This document shows positions 45,121 to 56,710 of a stretch of 64,000 bases of DNA, piece by piece (positions within the stretch are counted from its first letter, which is position 1; each line of letters starts with the position of its first letter). This DNA comes from Ahaetulla prasina (taxonomy: Eukaryota; Chordata; Lepidosauria; Squamata; Colubridae): positions 128,982,580 to 129,046,579 of the forward strand of contig NC_080542.1 of NCBI RefSeq assembly GCF_028640845.1. The letters run 5' to 3'. The position numbers were made by a program, and so were the translations under genes. The notes under the pieces were generated by a model, which saw only the letters and a list, made by a program, of their open reading frames with translations, made no database searches and was not told the origin of the DNA.

Positions 45121-45627
45121 AAATATAGTATGCTAAAGTAATGGGAGGTCCAGTAAGAAAGAAGGCAAAACAATAGAAGATGCCAAGCAAAGTTCCTTGA
45201 AGGTTCTGTGCTCATGTATATTGTCCAGACAAAGAACAATCAAATTTTAAAACAGCATTAGAAGCTTAAATCCTCTGTATGTTTTAAAAAAAAAATTCTA
45301 AAATTCAAGTTACTTCAAATTTTATTCTCCAATACTCCGAGAGTATAATATTCTGAGGTTAATTTGTTGTTAAAAAACCCCAAATTAATTGGAAGCCAAT
45401 ACAAAACATCCTCTTTTCAACTTTGTTATTATATATTTACAAACATTTTGTCCATTATTTTGATTACTATTCTAGTTGGAGTCTGAAATTTTAATTAGAA
45501 TATAAGAATGTGTATCTTACATTTTCTTATTTAAAAAATCTGACCTTGTTAGCCTTATTTTTCATTAGAATTATATTTTTCCATTCACATTGTTCTCTTA
45601 GAAATTGTGTTGTGTTTTCACTTGTAG
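45121..45627 (+). other. Intron 18 end, no recognised feature
   Basis: AT-rich stretch leading to the exon 19 acceptor. Confidence 0.45.
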
Positions 45628-45717
45628 CTGAAAAGTTCAGAGGCTTGTCAGTGTTTTTGCCTCAACCAGGTGGCACTACTAGGTTCCAAGATTATTCTGC
45701 CCATCCTTTAAGACCAG
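45628..45717 (+). CDS. CCDC7: CCDC7-like exon 19
   Basis: 90 nt (30 codons), phase 1-1, CTTGTAG acceptor and GTAATC donor. It encodes EKFRGLSVFLPQPGGTTRF, then QDYSAHPLRP. Proline/glycine-rich, not helical. The L2 copy at 45825 starts about 110 bp downstream. Confidence 0.85.
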
Positions 45718-45824
45718 GTAATCCATACAGTTGACTTAGTGAAAATAATTCTGAAGTTTATTTTTTAAAAAATGAATATTATATTCTAGATGTTATGGAT
45801 GTATTTAAACATAACTTTGGTTAA

Positions 45825-47580
45825 TTTGGTTGGGGAGGCTTCACGCCACTACATGTTTACTGGACCCATGTCCTTCCTGGCTGGTACTGGCCACTCAGGA
45901 GGTGACACAAGGCTGGCTCCAGGAGATTATCAACGCTTCTTTGTTGGAAGGGGTTTTCCCCGCCGCCTTGAAAGAGGCGGTGGTGAGACCCCTCCTCAAG
46001 AAGCCCTCCCTGGACCCAGCTATTTTGGGTAATTATCGTCCAGTCTCAACCTTCACTTTGTTGCGAAGGTTGTAGAGAGTGCTGTGGCGCGACAGCTACC
46101 ACAATACCTGGATGAAGCCGTCTATCTAGACCCGTTCCAGTCCGGCTTCCGACCCGGGTACAGCACGGAGACAGCTTTGGTCGCATTGGTGGATGATCTC
46201 TGGAGGGCCAGGGACAGGGGTTATTCTTCTGCCCTGGTCCTATTAGACCTCTCAGCGGCTTTTGATACCATCGACCATGGTATCCTGCTGCGCCGATTGG
46301 GGGGATTGGGAGTGGGAGGCACCGTATATCGGTGGTTCTCCTCCTATCTCTCTGACCGGTCGCAGACGGTGTTGACAGGGGGGCAGAGGTCGACCGCAAG
46401 GGACCTCACTTGTGGGGTGCCGCAGGGGTCGATTCTCTCGCCCCTTCTGTTCAACATCTATATGAAGCCGTTGGGGGAGATCATCAGTGGCTTTGGGGTG
46501 AGATACCAGCTGTACGCTGATGACACCCAGCTGTACTTCTCCACCCCAGGCCACCCCAATGAAGCTGTTGAAGTGCTGTCCCGGTGTGTGGAAGCCGTAC
46601 GGGTCTGGATGGGGAGAAACAGGCTCAAGCTTAATCCCTCCAAGACGGAGTGGCTGTGGATGCCGGCACCCCGATTCAGTCAGCTGCAGCCGCGGCTGAC
46701 TGTTGGAGGCAAGTTATTGGCCCCAAAGGATAGGGTGCGCAACTTAGGTGTCCTCCTGGATGAACGGCTGTCGTTTGAAGATCATTTGATGGCCGTCTCC
46801 AGGGGGGCCTTCCACCAGGTTCGCCTGGTTCGGCAGTTGCGCCCCTTCCTTGATCGGGATGCCTTGTGCACGGTCACTCATGCGCTCGTTACCTCTCGCC
46901 TGGATTATTGTAATGCTCTCTACATGGGGCTCCCCTTGAAGTGCACTCGGAGGCTTCAGTTAGTCCAAAATGCAGCTGCGCGGGTGATAGAGGGAGCTCC
47001 GCGTAGCTCCCATATAATACCGCTCCTGCGCAGACTGCACTGGCTGCCTGTGGCCTTTCGAGTGCGCTTTAAGGTGCTGGTTACGACCTTTAAAGCGCTC
47101 CATGGCTTAGGGCCTGGGTACTTACGGGACCGCCTGCTGTTACCACATGCCTCCCACCGACCCGTACGCTCTCACAGAGAGGGACTTCTCAGGGTGCCGT
47201 CCGCCAAGCAATGTCGGCTGGCGGCCCCCAGGGGAAGGTCCTTCTCTGTGGGGGCTCCCACACTCTGGAACGAACTTCCCCCGGGTTTACGCCAAATACC
47301 TGACCTTCGGACATTCCGTCGCGAACTGAAGACGCATCTTTTTATTTGTGCGGGGCTGTCTTAAATTGAATTTTTATCAAATTTTTAAAATTTTTATTAA
47401 CTAATTTTAAACGGGGTTTTAGCTCACTGTATATTTTAATTTTCAGGCCAATTTTAAAATAAGTTTTTTAATTGCATTTTAAATTATATATTGTACTGTC
47501 TGTTTTATTTTTGCCTGTACACCGCCCTGAGTCCTTCGGGAGAAGGGCGGTATAGAAATCAAATTAATAATAATAAATAA
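45825..47580 (+). mobile_element. L2 LINE, copy 3, with open RT
   Basis: 5'-truncated; the RT domain onward is open from 46084 to 47364 (426 codons). Motifs: LDPFQSGFRPGYSTETALVA, ALVLLDLSAAFDTIDHGILL, LTCGVPQGSILSPLLFNIYM, VRYQLYADDTQLYF and NRLKLNPSKTEWLW. The A-F-D and Y-A-D-D residues are present. The 45830-46075 part is in another frame. Ends with the same hairpin and an AATAATAAATAATAAT-like tail. Least decayed LINE here, but lacking endonuclease and start it cannot move alone. Confidence 0.94.
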
Positions 47581-48595
47581 TAATAGATTATTAATAAAAG
47601 AGTATGGATTTATTTTATGGCACATAAAGTCATTTCTAGCACTTAAGACAGATTTGTGTTTTTCAAATAGCACTTTCTGGAATCCTATGGCTTTTTCTCT
47701 TGATCAGGGGTTCCAGTTTTTTGTTTTTTGTTTTTAAAAAACCTGGAAAAAAATGAAATTCCCTGAAATAGATTAACTTAATCTATTAGAACATAGAATA
47801 ATAGAGTTGGAAGGTACCACAGAGGTCTTTTAGTCCAATCCCAGGCTCAACTAGAATACCTCTAGTTGGATCTCTGGAATACCTCTGAGATTAAATCCTT
47901 AGATTTGAAGAATTTGTAAACTCCAACCCACATCCCAGTACTTAAAAAAGTGTGCATTGTATGTAATAACCCAACCAAAACCGACTAAATGCAGAATTTA
48001 ATAGTTAGTATTCGGTTAATAGTTTTTTTTAAAATTTTATTTTAACACTCTTTTAGCTTTTGAGCCAGTGTTGACTCTTAGAGACTACATGGAAAAATCC
48101 ATGCAGCTTTCTGGGCAATATTTTTGGAAGTGGATTGCCATAGTTTTCCTCTTAGAATTCAAGAGAGTATTTTTTAAAAAAAAAAACTTTTTGTAATAAT
48201 AGTTATATCTTAAATTTTGTGTCTGATTGTATAGCATATACAAATCTGATTCTTTAAACACCTGAGTTGCTCTGATTATTATAAGCATATAGATGTTCAT
48301 AATTCAATACATTATTTTTTCCTCATTATCCTATGATAGGAAATTGCATATTTTAAACTCATTTTGACTCGGACATGTACCAAGATAAATATTCTGAATG
48401 GATAAATAAGATTTTTCAAACTTTAAATTTGTTAAGAATGGTATATTTTATATCTTCGTTTTCTTTTTTATCCTTGAATACCAAGAAATGTAAATAATTA
48501 CTACTACTTACAGTGAAAAATACTTCAGCATTTTTAAAATTCAAGATACAGGCAAAGTAATGTTGCATTGATCACCTGTATATATTTCCATGTAG
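47581..48595 (+). other. Intron 19 with a CR1 scrap
   Basis: Near 47788-47880 the plus strand has AGAATAATAGAGTTGGAAGG, then GTCCAATCCCAGGC, a short antisense CR1 3' end. The rest shows no recognised feature up to the exon 20 acceptor. Confidence 0.5.
47788..47880 (-). mobile_element. CR1 LINE 3' end, short
   Basis: Antisense CR1 terminal phrase ATAATAGAGTTGGAAGGTAC, with AGGTCTTTTAGTCCAATCCC. About 90 bp. Confidence 0.75.
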
Positions 48596-48694
48596 CATGG
48601 GAAGCAAACCAGTTAAGCCAAAAGAGCTACCCTCAAAAGCTGTCTTTGTTAAAGAGAAGACTATTGGGACCAGAAATAAAAAACAATATAAAAG
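48596..48694 (+). CDS. CCDC7: CCDC7-like exon 20
   Basis: 99 nt (33 codons), phase 1-1, CATGTAG acceptor and GTAATA donor. It encodes WEANQLSQKSYPQKLSLLK, then RRLLGPEIKNNIK. Basic; last exon of the phase 1-1 run. Splice sites are weaker than average. Confidence 0.8.
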
Positions 48695-49074
48695 GTAATA
48701 ACTCAAGTGTCAATTGTACCTTCTTCATAGATTTTGAGAGGGAAAATGTAAAAATGTACAGTGTTCATGAGATTGTCTTTAAAAGATATTGGGGGAAAAG
48801 CATGCTTCACTTTGCTAGGTATATTTTGTATATTAGGTATATATACTTTGCTAGGTATATTTGCTAGAATAATCAGAACTGCACAATTTGTAAAAAAAGG
48901 GCTGTTGCTGACTTTCTGGATGTAGTATGCTGAATACTTTACCTCTAAATCTAAAAAAAATCACCACCAAACTCTGAGGGAAATGTCACAGGTTTTCAAA
49001 ATATGAGAAATAAATAAAGGAAGGAAGAAAGGAAGGAGGGAAGGAAGGAAAGAAAGAAAGAGAGAGAGCGAGAG

Positions 49075-49125
<51 letters not shown>

Positions 49126-49836
49126 AAATATAAATATTTTAAATTAGTTGGTAATGGTGACTTCCTAAAAAAATGCTTATCTTTAATTTTTTCTTCAGTT
49201 TTTATGGTTGCTCATTCAACATAAAGCTTTGGGCAGTAATAACAAGCAGTTCTTCCAGGGGGCAATCCACTTGTTTATTTGAACCATCTTTTCCATTGAC
49301 TTCCTCATCTTCTCCTTTTAACCTTGCCAAGTGGGCAATTGATTTATGTCTTCAGAATAAAGTCAAAAATACTTCTTTGTTCAACCATATAACTCCACCT
49401 AAAATATCCTTCTTTACTCTCCTGTAGACAGGATCAAGGGTATGATGATACCAAAATTTCTGTCCCTAAACAATTCTTTTGCTATACCCAAGGAACAAGG
49501 CCTATAGAGTAACTCTTCTTACATAAAGATAGTACTCACCCTAGGCTGTGGGTATCAGAAAGGTATCAGATAAAGAGGAGGTGATTTTTTTTGGCCTTCT
49601 TTGCTGCCTCCCTCTTTCCCCTGAGTCATTATAAATTCTCTCCCCCTCCCTTTATTCCTTACCACTTTGGAAGACCATTCCCTTGAAATGGGAAGTAAAG
49701 AAGAATAATGAGGAACCTCCCTGATTCCCTGGCATCGTAGCTTGGCAGTGGGGGAGAGACTTAGGAGAAAGCCATGATGATCACTGGTAGGAATAGCAAC
49801 TTTCTGGGAATTTTCCACTAGATCTGTACTATTATT
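48695..49836 (+). other. Intron 20 left part
   Basis: Contains the purine microsatellite at 49015-49126; otherwise no recognised feature. Confidence 0.45.
49015..49126. repeat. GGAA / GAAA purine microsatellite
   Basis: Polypurine run of GGAA, GAGA and then about 11 clean GAAA units. Confidence 0.95.
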
Positions 49837-50190
49837 TATTATTTATTATTTATTTAATATATAAGCATAAGCATGAAAGTAACTATATAATATATAAGCA
49901 TATATATATATAAGCATAAGCATGCAATAACTATATTAATTGGATATAATGAAAGAAAACAATAGGACAGGAACGGTAGGCACGTTTGTGCTCTTATGCA
50001 CGCCCCTTACGGACCTCTTAGGAATGGGGTGAGGTCAATAGTAGACAGTTTTTGGTTGAAGCTTTGGGGATTTCGAGAAGAGACCACAGAGTCAGGTAGT
50101 GCGTTCCAAGCATTAACAACTCTCATAGTCATATTTTCTGCAAGAACAAACTTTGGTTGCCAGAAAGGTTCTAGTCTCTCAGGCAACCAA
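49837..50190 (-). mobile_element. CR1-group LINE 3' end, copy 4
   Basis: Matches the 34040-34250 end: GGATATAATGAAAGAAAACA, GCACGTTTGTGCTCTTATGC, CCCCTTACGGACCTCTTAGG and GGGGTGAGGTCAATAGTAG. Contains short TATA runs as in the other copies. Confidence 0.85.
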
Positions 50191-50585
50191 ACAAAATAGC
50201 CTTGGAGTCAGAGAACCCTATATCTAGACTGTAGAAAAAAGGGGTGGTTAATGATTGTCCTATAGGTAGCTGTAGAAAGTAAAGAATATGTTCTTGATGT
50301 AAATAGGCAAGAATATGCAGGTAGGTTGCTAATTGATGCAAAGCATATAGATCATATGATAACTGTACCTAAAGAGCTACACTGGTTTCCAGTAGCTTAC
50401 CAGGCACAACTAAATGGAAATAATATCTAGCTATTTTGAGCAATTAGACGGGAAAGCAAACACATACAGGACACAGGTCGTCTTCTCTTCCATATTGCCA
50501 ACCATAGGTCAATACCCAATGAGGAAATGGAGGATTTTAGAAGTAAATTGCTGGCACAAGGGATGGTGCCATTGAGAGAATTTAG
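50191..50585 (+). mobile_element. Decayed L2-type ORF2 C-terminus
   Basis: Near 50368-50400 the plus strand reads KELHWFPVAYQ, like the LHWLPV segment of the L2 copies. The rest is too decayed to bound. Confidence 0.4.
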
Positions 50586-50790
50586 GATTAGAATAGAATA
50601 ACAGAGTTGGAAAGGACCTTGGAGGTCTTCAGGTCCAACCCCCTGCTTAGGCAGGAAGCCTTATACCATTTCAGACAAATGGTTATCCAATCTCTTCTTA
50701 AAAACTTCCAGTGTTGGAACATTTACAACTTCTGGAGGTAACTTGTCCCACTGATTAATTGTTCTGTCAAGAAACAATTTTGTTTTCTAC
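50586..50790 (-). mobile_element. CR1 LINE 3' end
   Basis: Antisense CR1 phrase AACAGAGTTGGAAAGGACCT, CCAACCCCCTGCTTAGGCAG, followed by CAAATGGTTATCCAATCTCT as in the 11.2-kb copy. Confidence 0.9.
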
Positions 50791-51825
50791 AGGTTTTGTA
50801 GACTATGGTTTATGATACCTTTAGGAAGGGCTTCTGCTGAAAGACGGACTGCATCTTTTAAGGATTGGGAAGAATGTTTTTGGAAACCACTAGCTAGGTT
50901 AATCTGAAAGGCTTTAAACTAAAAATGGAAGGAGAGGGTGTCAAATCTTTAAGACCAAAGTCAATCATAAACTCCAAGACAACAAATCAGCCAGTGAGGA
51001 AAGAAGTAGTGACAAGGAAGGGGAACTCAAGTATAAATTAGGAGACCTGGAAGCAAACACAGGATCAGCCATAAAAAGCTCAGAAACTCTGAGAAATGAG
51101 ATTATTAAAGCCCAAACACAATACTACAGAAAAAGAAAAAGAAAGAAAAAAGAGATCCGAGGTGAAACCAGCATGGTTGCATAAAGTGTTATCTGACAAA
51201 CCATGGGACAAAAAGGGCAAATATACAAAATGAAAAGAGGGACACATAACTAAAACAGAATACTACAAATAGCCTGAATCTGCAAGGAGGGACTCGAGAA
51301 AAATAAGGCTTTCCCTTTCAAAAAAGGGAAAAAGCTATATACCACAGCTCAATACCTGGGAAAATTCTAGAAAAAATAACTAAGCAGCAGATTTGTAAGC
51401 ATTTGGGTCTGGCGGTTAAACCATATGACAATTAAGGGAAGTCAATATAATGAAGAGAAGGATTAGGGATGAAATGAAAGTGTCTTCTAATACTTGAGAG
51501 GCAGACAGAGAAAAAGGGTTTTTTATTTATAACTTATTCTCCAAAGCTCCTGAAGACAGGACAAGAAACAAGGTGGGGAGGCTCATCAAAGAGAGATTAA
51601 ATTCCTGGAACTAAGGAGAAATTTCTTGATAGCTTAGTTCCTGGAGTTCTGGGTGCTCCATTGTTGGACGTTTGCAAGAAAAGATTGGACACCCATTTGT
51701 CTGGGAAGTCCTTGGACTCTTGTCTTAGGCAGTGAGTTTGATTAGAAGGCCTCCAAGGTTTCTTCCAGCTCCATCATTCCATTCATTCCACTCCATTCCA
51801 TTTCATTGGATTTTCCTGCACATCT
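50791..51825 (+). mobile_element. CR1-like element in sense, 3' end certain, 5' part tentative
   Basis: 51540-51825 is a sense CR1 end: AGGAGAAATTTCTTGATAGC, GATTGGACACCCATTTGTCT, GGCCTCCAAGGTTTCTTCCA, then an ATTCCATTCATTCC-type tail. The upstream 0.75 kb is purine-rich, possibly CR1-derived, with no motif I can name. Confidence 0.7.
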
Positions 51826-52166
51826 CTGTCTATTTCTGTCTGATTTTCTCAGATACTTTCTTTTTGTTTCTAATCCCAGGCTACACTTGGAGCAAATAGT
51901 CTGAATCTTCTTTCAGTAGAATAGCATTAAAGTACCAAGCTTTGCTTATCTATACTTTTTGTAATCAAATCTATCTTTGTTATAATTATAAAAATCTGTT
52001 CTCATTATTCATTGGTTAGGTCAGATTTCCAATCTCAGGAACTTTCCTATTCACACACTTCAATTTGGATTTATATCTTGTTTTTATGTCTGAATTTTCT
52101 TAGCTGTTTTGAGCCCTGAGCAAAGTAGAAATGTGGTGATAAATTTGATATATAAATTAAGTACTA

Positions 52167-52518
52167 AGACAGTGGCTCAGTGGCTATGACGCTGAGCTTG
52201 TTGATCAAAAGGTTGGCAGTTCAGTGGTTCGAATCCCTAGTGCTGGGTAACGGGGTGAGCTCCTGTTACTTGTCCCAGCTTCTGCCAACCTAGCAGTTCG
52301 AAAGCATGTAAAAAATGCAAGTAGAAAAATAGGGACCACCTTTCATGGGAAAGTAACAGCGTTCTGTGCGCCTTTGGCATTGAGTCATGCCGGCCACATG
52401 ACTGTGGAGACGTCTTTGGACAGTACTGGCTCTTCAGCTTTGAAACAGAGATGAGCACCACCCCCTAGAGTCGGGAACAACTAGCACATATATGCGAGGG
52501 AAACCTTTAACCTTTAAG
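52167..52518 (+). mobile_element. Sauria-type SINE, copy 3
   Basis: Sense orientation. The A-box-like GTGGCTCAGTGG and B box GGTTCGAATCCC are well kept, then CTTGTCCCAGCTTCTGCC, GAGTCATGCCGGCCACATG and an ACCTTTAACCTTTAA tail. Confidence 0.9.
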
Positions 52519-52577
52519 ATTGTCTAGCCAACTAAACATTTGAACTCAGTTAAAGTTAAAGGTTAAATTTTAAAGTT

Positions 52578-52933
52578 AAAGAGACACGGTGGCTCAGTGG
52601 CTAAGACACTGAGCTTGCTGATTGAAAGGTCAGCAGTTCAGTAGTTTGAATCCCTAGTGCTGTGTAATGGGGTGAGCTCCTGTTACTTGTCCCAGCTTCT
52701 GCCAACCTAGCAGTTTGAAAGCACATAAACATGCAAGTAGAAAAATAGGGATCATCTTTGGTGGGAAAGTAACAGTGTTTTGTCCGCCTTTGGCATTGAG
52801 TCATGCCGGCCACATGGCCACGGAGACATCTTCAGACAGTGCTGGTTCTTCGGCTTTGAAACCGAGATGAGCACCACCCCCTAGAGCCAGGAATGACTAG
52901 CACATATGTGCAAGGGGAACCTTTACCTTTTTA
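52578..52933 (+). mobile_element. Sauria-type SINE, copy 4
   Basis: Sense copy about 60 bp after copy 3. GTGGCTCAGTGGCTAAGAC is kept, the B box is decayed (GTTTGAATCCC), and it ends AACCTTTACC. Sequence differences from copy 3 indicate a separate insertion rather than a recent duplication. Confidence 0.9.
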
Positions 52934-52952
52934 AAGTTTAGATACTGTGGAA

Positions 52953-53070
52953 CAGTGTTTCCCAACCTTGGCACTTGAACATATGTGGATTTCAACTCCT
53001 CAAATTCTCCAGACAACATAGCATAGATGAAATCCACACATCTTCAAATGGCTAAGGTTGCAAAACATTG
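52953..53070. mobile_element. Short palindromic hAT MITE
   Basis: The left half CAGTGTTTCCCAACCTTGGC and the right half ending GGTTGCAAAACATTG are imperfect inverted repeats around a short centre (118 bp). This form is common in squamates. Flanks CTGTGGAA and CTGTAGGT may be an aged duplication. Confidence 0.7.
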
Positions 53071-54720
53071 CTGTAGGTGTTGTCCTTTGTCAAAAATTCA
53101 GAAAGCCAAGCTGAATCCAAATCCATTTTTCCTTCTAGTTGCATGGCAGACAGAGAAGGGAGAGAGTAAGCACAAAGTTTCATTCGGGCTTATGTGGGCA
53201 TAGGTCTATATTAATGCTAAATTGAGCAATATGTGGGGGTCTAGGACTTTTCGGCTTGAACTTTTTGCCTTGCCTGTTTCTCCTAGAGGTTTTCGCCTCT
53301 GCATTATTAGCCACAAACTTTTCTCCTCAGCTGGCCCTCCCCCAGTCTTTTGCCCTGGCACATTGGCGACGGTCCCTCCATCCCAGTCCCTTTGCCATTT
53401 GTTGAAGTATAGTTAACGTAGGGCTTTTGGCTGCCCAAGACAGCCTATTTGCAGCCAGCCTATTGGTGCAGGGACTTGGGGGCTTTGGGAGTGGAAGAGC
53501 AGGGGCTGCAGTTCAGAGAGAGGCTCAGGAGAGCCAACAACACCCCACCCCTTTGTTCAAAGTGCCTGAGACAAGGGCTGGTTCGCATCTTCTGCCACAA
53601 AGGATGGGGGGGAGATGGGGCTGTAGAGGATGAGGGATCCATCAGGTGAGGTTCCCAGGGCCTCTCCCTGTGGAAGAGTAGCTGGGAGGGGGCAAAGATA
53701 TTTTGTCCCTGACCAGGGCTGCCGTGGTTAGTAGTACTTGGGGCTCTGTCCCCCCAGCCAAGAGCCACTCGCCTGTCAGTTCGGAGCCTTCTGATGTTGT
53801 CGAAAGCACCATGGGGGGAGGGAGGGGGGGCTGTAGATCCATCAGGTTGAGCTTTTGCAACCAGCTGGTGGGAATAGCTGGCCTGAACTTTTGCTTTTCC
53901 TTCTCCTGGTTTCTGAAGACCCACCTGTCCCCAGAGCCCTGCTCTCCTCTAGCTCCCATCCCTCTTTGTTCCCTCTCTGCTTCTCCCAGGTATCTGGGAG
54001 TACCCAGCTGGGCTCACAGGTTTACCAGCAAATATTTTCCCAGTGTCCTTTGTTGAGGTTATTTACCCTGGATGGGCTAGCTCATGCCCTCTGCCTTTGC
54101 CCTGTGATTCCTTGGTCAAAGCCGCCTCCCCCAACATTTGCCAGGGTTCCCCTGTGTGGCAAGGCTAGAATCGATGCTGCCTTCTGGGTATGCTGGGGTG
54201 GCATTGTGAGTGTTCTCCTGTTTGTTTATTCAGTAAAGAGGTTTTAAGCATAAATGGAGGTGCTGTGGAAGAGCGGAGGAGGGGAGGGGCGTGAATAACC
54301 AGGCTTAATCGAAAGGAGTATGTTTGAAGTCAGAGAGGAAAATTCTTTTTACCACCTTTTTTTTTTCGTGGGGTGTTTACATTGCTCTGGCTTTGATTTG
54401 CCTGCCCTTTATGCTTAACAACCTCTTTTCTGAATAAGCAAACAGGAGAACTTAAAGAGCCAGCTTCCTTCCTAATTTCCTAAGGAAAAGGTTTGATTCT
54501 AATGAGTATCTCTGTGTATTTGATAAGCTATATAAGAGCAGTGGTGGTGGTGGAGTTAGGGTCCTTCTGATCCTTTGCCAAAGATCCCTTCCTTGCAAGA
54601 GTGTGGAGTGCCCGGTCTTTCCCTGGACTTCAATGGGAAGCCCGGCTGGCATGCTGGACGGAGATCAAGAAAAGTCCCATTCCGATATGTGGAAACACAT
54701 TGTAGTGAACTCATAAAAAC
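53071..54720. other. GC-rich unclassified segment with an inverted repeat
   Basis: A compositionally distinct block, C/T-rich then G-rich, unlike the AT-rich intron around it. 54206-54252 (TGTTCTCCTGTTTGTTTATT...) and 54411-54457 (...AATAAGCAAACAGGAGAAC) are inverted repeats of about 45 bp flanking 158 bp. A TATA-like CTATATAAGAGC is at 54528. No RT, endonuclease or host protein could be read; long open frames here reflect base composition. Confidence 0.45.
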
Positions 54721-55068
54721 CCTTGTTTTCAATATGAGTTGAATGGCAGTGCTGTACTACTAAAGCTTTATTGAAGGATATCAATAACAGAAAGGGAAAG
54801 AAATAATAAAAACAAATCAGGCTTCACTGTAGTTTCAAAGCAATTTATACAGCATTCAATCTGCACTGCAATAGAGTTGCATAGATTGCATTTTAAAATG
54901 GTAACATAGCTATTTATCTGTCATAAAATATTTACATTCATGTTAAAATTATAAAAAGTCAATACTATAAAGTTGACTAATATTTTGCCTAGCAAAAAAA
55001 TACAATTAAATATCAGGTAGATTCTAAATTGTTATAATACAATAATAGACTTATGCATTTGTCCTTAG

Positions 55069-55118
55069 GAGCCACTTCTTCAGCCTTTCAAGGACTAACT
55101 AATCAAGTTCAAGATGTA
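55069..55118 (+). CDS. CCDC7: CCDC7-like exon 21 (penultimate)
   Basis: 50 nt, the only exon in the window that changes phase: enters in phase 1, leaves in phase 0. GTCCTTAG acceptor and GTAAGT donor. It encodes ATSSAFQGLTNQVQDV. Short, but both sites and the frame into exon 22 agree. Confidence 0.8.
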
Positions 55119-56710
55119 GTAAGTAACTATTGCTCACAAGTTGTAGAATACTTCTGTAGTTGATATATTGAAGGGACTACAGGTAATCCTTGAGGTACGG
55201 AAGGCCTTTTAACGAATGTTCGAAATTATGACAGTCTCCAAAAACTAAATATGACCCCATCCCATGGCCCTTATGACTCACTTTAGGTGGCTGCAATGCC
55301 CTCCATCTCTCCTCCATCTCATTCTGATGAAATCTTGCAGCACTTGGGCCTCATCCCCACATGCCTATCACGCTGCACACTTGCCTTTTGAAAGCAGGTT
55401 ATGAGTCCCCAGGCCATGCAACAGTGATCCAAATACAGCCTTCAAATCAGAATCATAGAAATCTATTAAGCCTTTAAACCACCTTTAAAGTTTTGCTATC
55501 TAATATGCTATTTCATGAATATTTCTTCTTTATAAATTGATAAATTCAAATAATGCTTATAGCCAATGGAATTGTCCTGTCCACTCAAGAAAGCAGATGT
55601 TGATTTTAAAAATACCATTACTATTTGCAAAGAGCGATTCACTGATTAAAAAAATAAACTCCATATTTAATCATGTTCAAACAAGGTGAATTTGTATAAA
55701 AACAGTAGACTTCAAAATGATATTAAAGTAGTAATGCTTATAATTAGAGTTGCCTGTAAAATAGAAAATTTCTGTTTTATCATTTAAACAATATAAGTTG
55801 GTTGTATTCCAAAAGAACAAAATATAAAATAACTCGCATTCCATGGTTTTTTAGAACACATTTAGAAGTTTCAAGTGTTGCAGGAAACCGCATGAGAAGA
55901 GAAACTTTGCACCTTTGTTTCTATGACTGTAGTGTATGTGAGATGTCCTTGACAGAAATTGGCAAGAACCCCTATACAAGAAAAAAAAAGCTTAGTTCTT
56001 TTAAGTTCTGGGGAGCAAGATAGTATATTCACTTAATGGCAATTTGAAGTTACAACAGACCCCCTTCCTAAAGGTACTTAAGACTGATTTTGAGGCAACT
56101 CAAACATGTCCCTGGCTCATTGGGATATAAGGAGAAGAAAAGCACATTGGGCTGGCAAGATTCTGTTACTAAAGTCTAGCTAAATAAAGTGTAGGTTTAG
56201 TTTTCCAATTGAGTGCTTTTCTGATCTGATCGGATCCGATCTATCTAGCAGGGCTAACAATGACAGGGTCACAAGAACAGGTAAAACTGACAGTGCCATA
56301 TTATGTACCTGACTTGCCAATTTTATTTTTCACCAGAAGTATTTTTAAAGTTGTTCTTGTCATGCTTTACTTAATTTTCGAAATGGTTTTTATTTCAGTA
56401 GTTTGAACACTTTATTGCAAAAAAAATAAATAAAAATGCTACTGGTCTCCACCATTTTAGCACCATTCATGCTAAGATCTCATGCTAAGAACATCTGACC
56501 ATTTGGGACAAGTTTCAAGCAAAAAATGTTTTCTGGTCTCAAGCTGTAGTGTATATATGAAGTTTCTAATTAATTGTCTATTGATTAACCAAACTTACAA
56601 TTGCAAAAGGAAATGAAGGGAATAATATATAATTCAAATAATAATGTGAAATGTATTTTATAAAGTTGATTATTGTAATTGCATACAGAATATTTATGTT
56701 TGAATTATAG
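55119..56710 (+). other. Last intron
   Basis: Contains a decayed MITE-like stretch near 55190-55450 (GGTACGGAAGGCC, then CAACAGTGATCC). Otherwise AT-rich with no recognised feature. Confidence 0.4.

Noticed and set aside
46084..47364. 426-codon frame as a host reverse transcriptase gene
   Set aside because: Clearly the RT part of a 5'-truncated L2 copy with its own 3' hairpin and tail.
52167..52250. tRNA gene from A and B boxes
   Set aside because: The boxes belong to the tRNA-like head of a SINE; no cloverleaf acceptor stem or proper 3' end.
53427..54247. Host gene in overlapping proline- and glycine-rich frames
   Set aside because: Frames on both strands overlap with no shared splice logic; explained by GC content.
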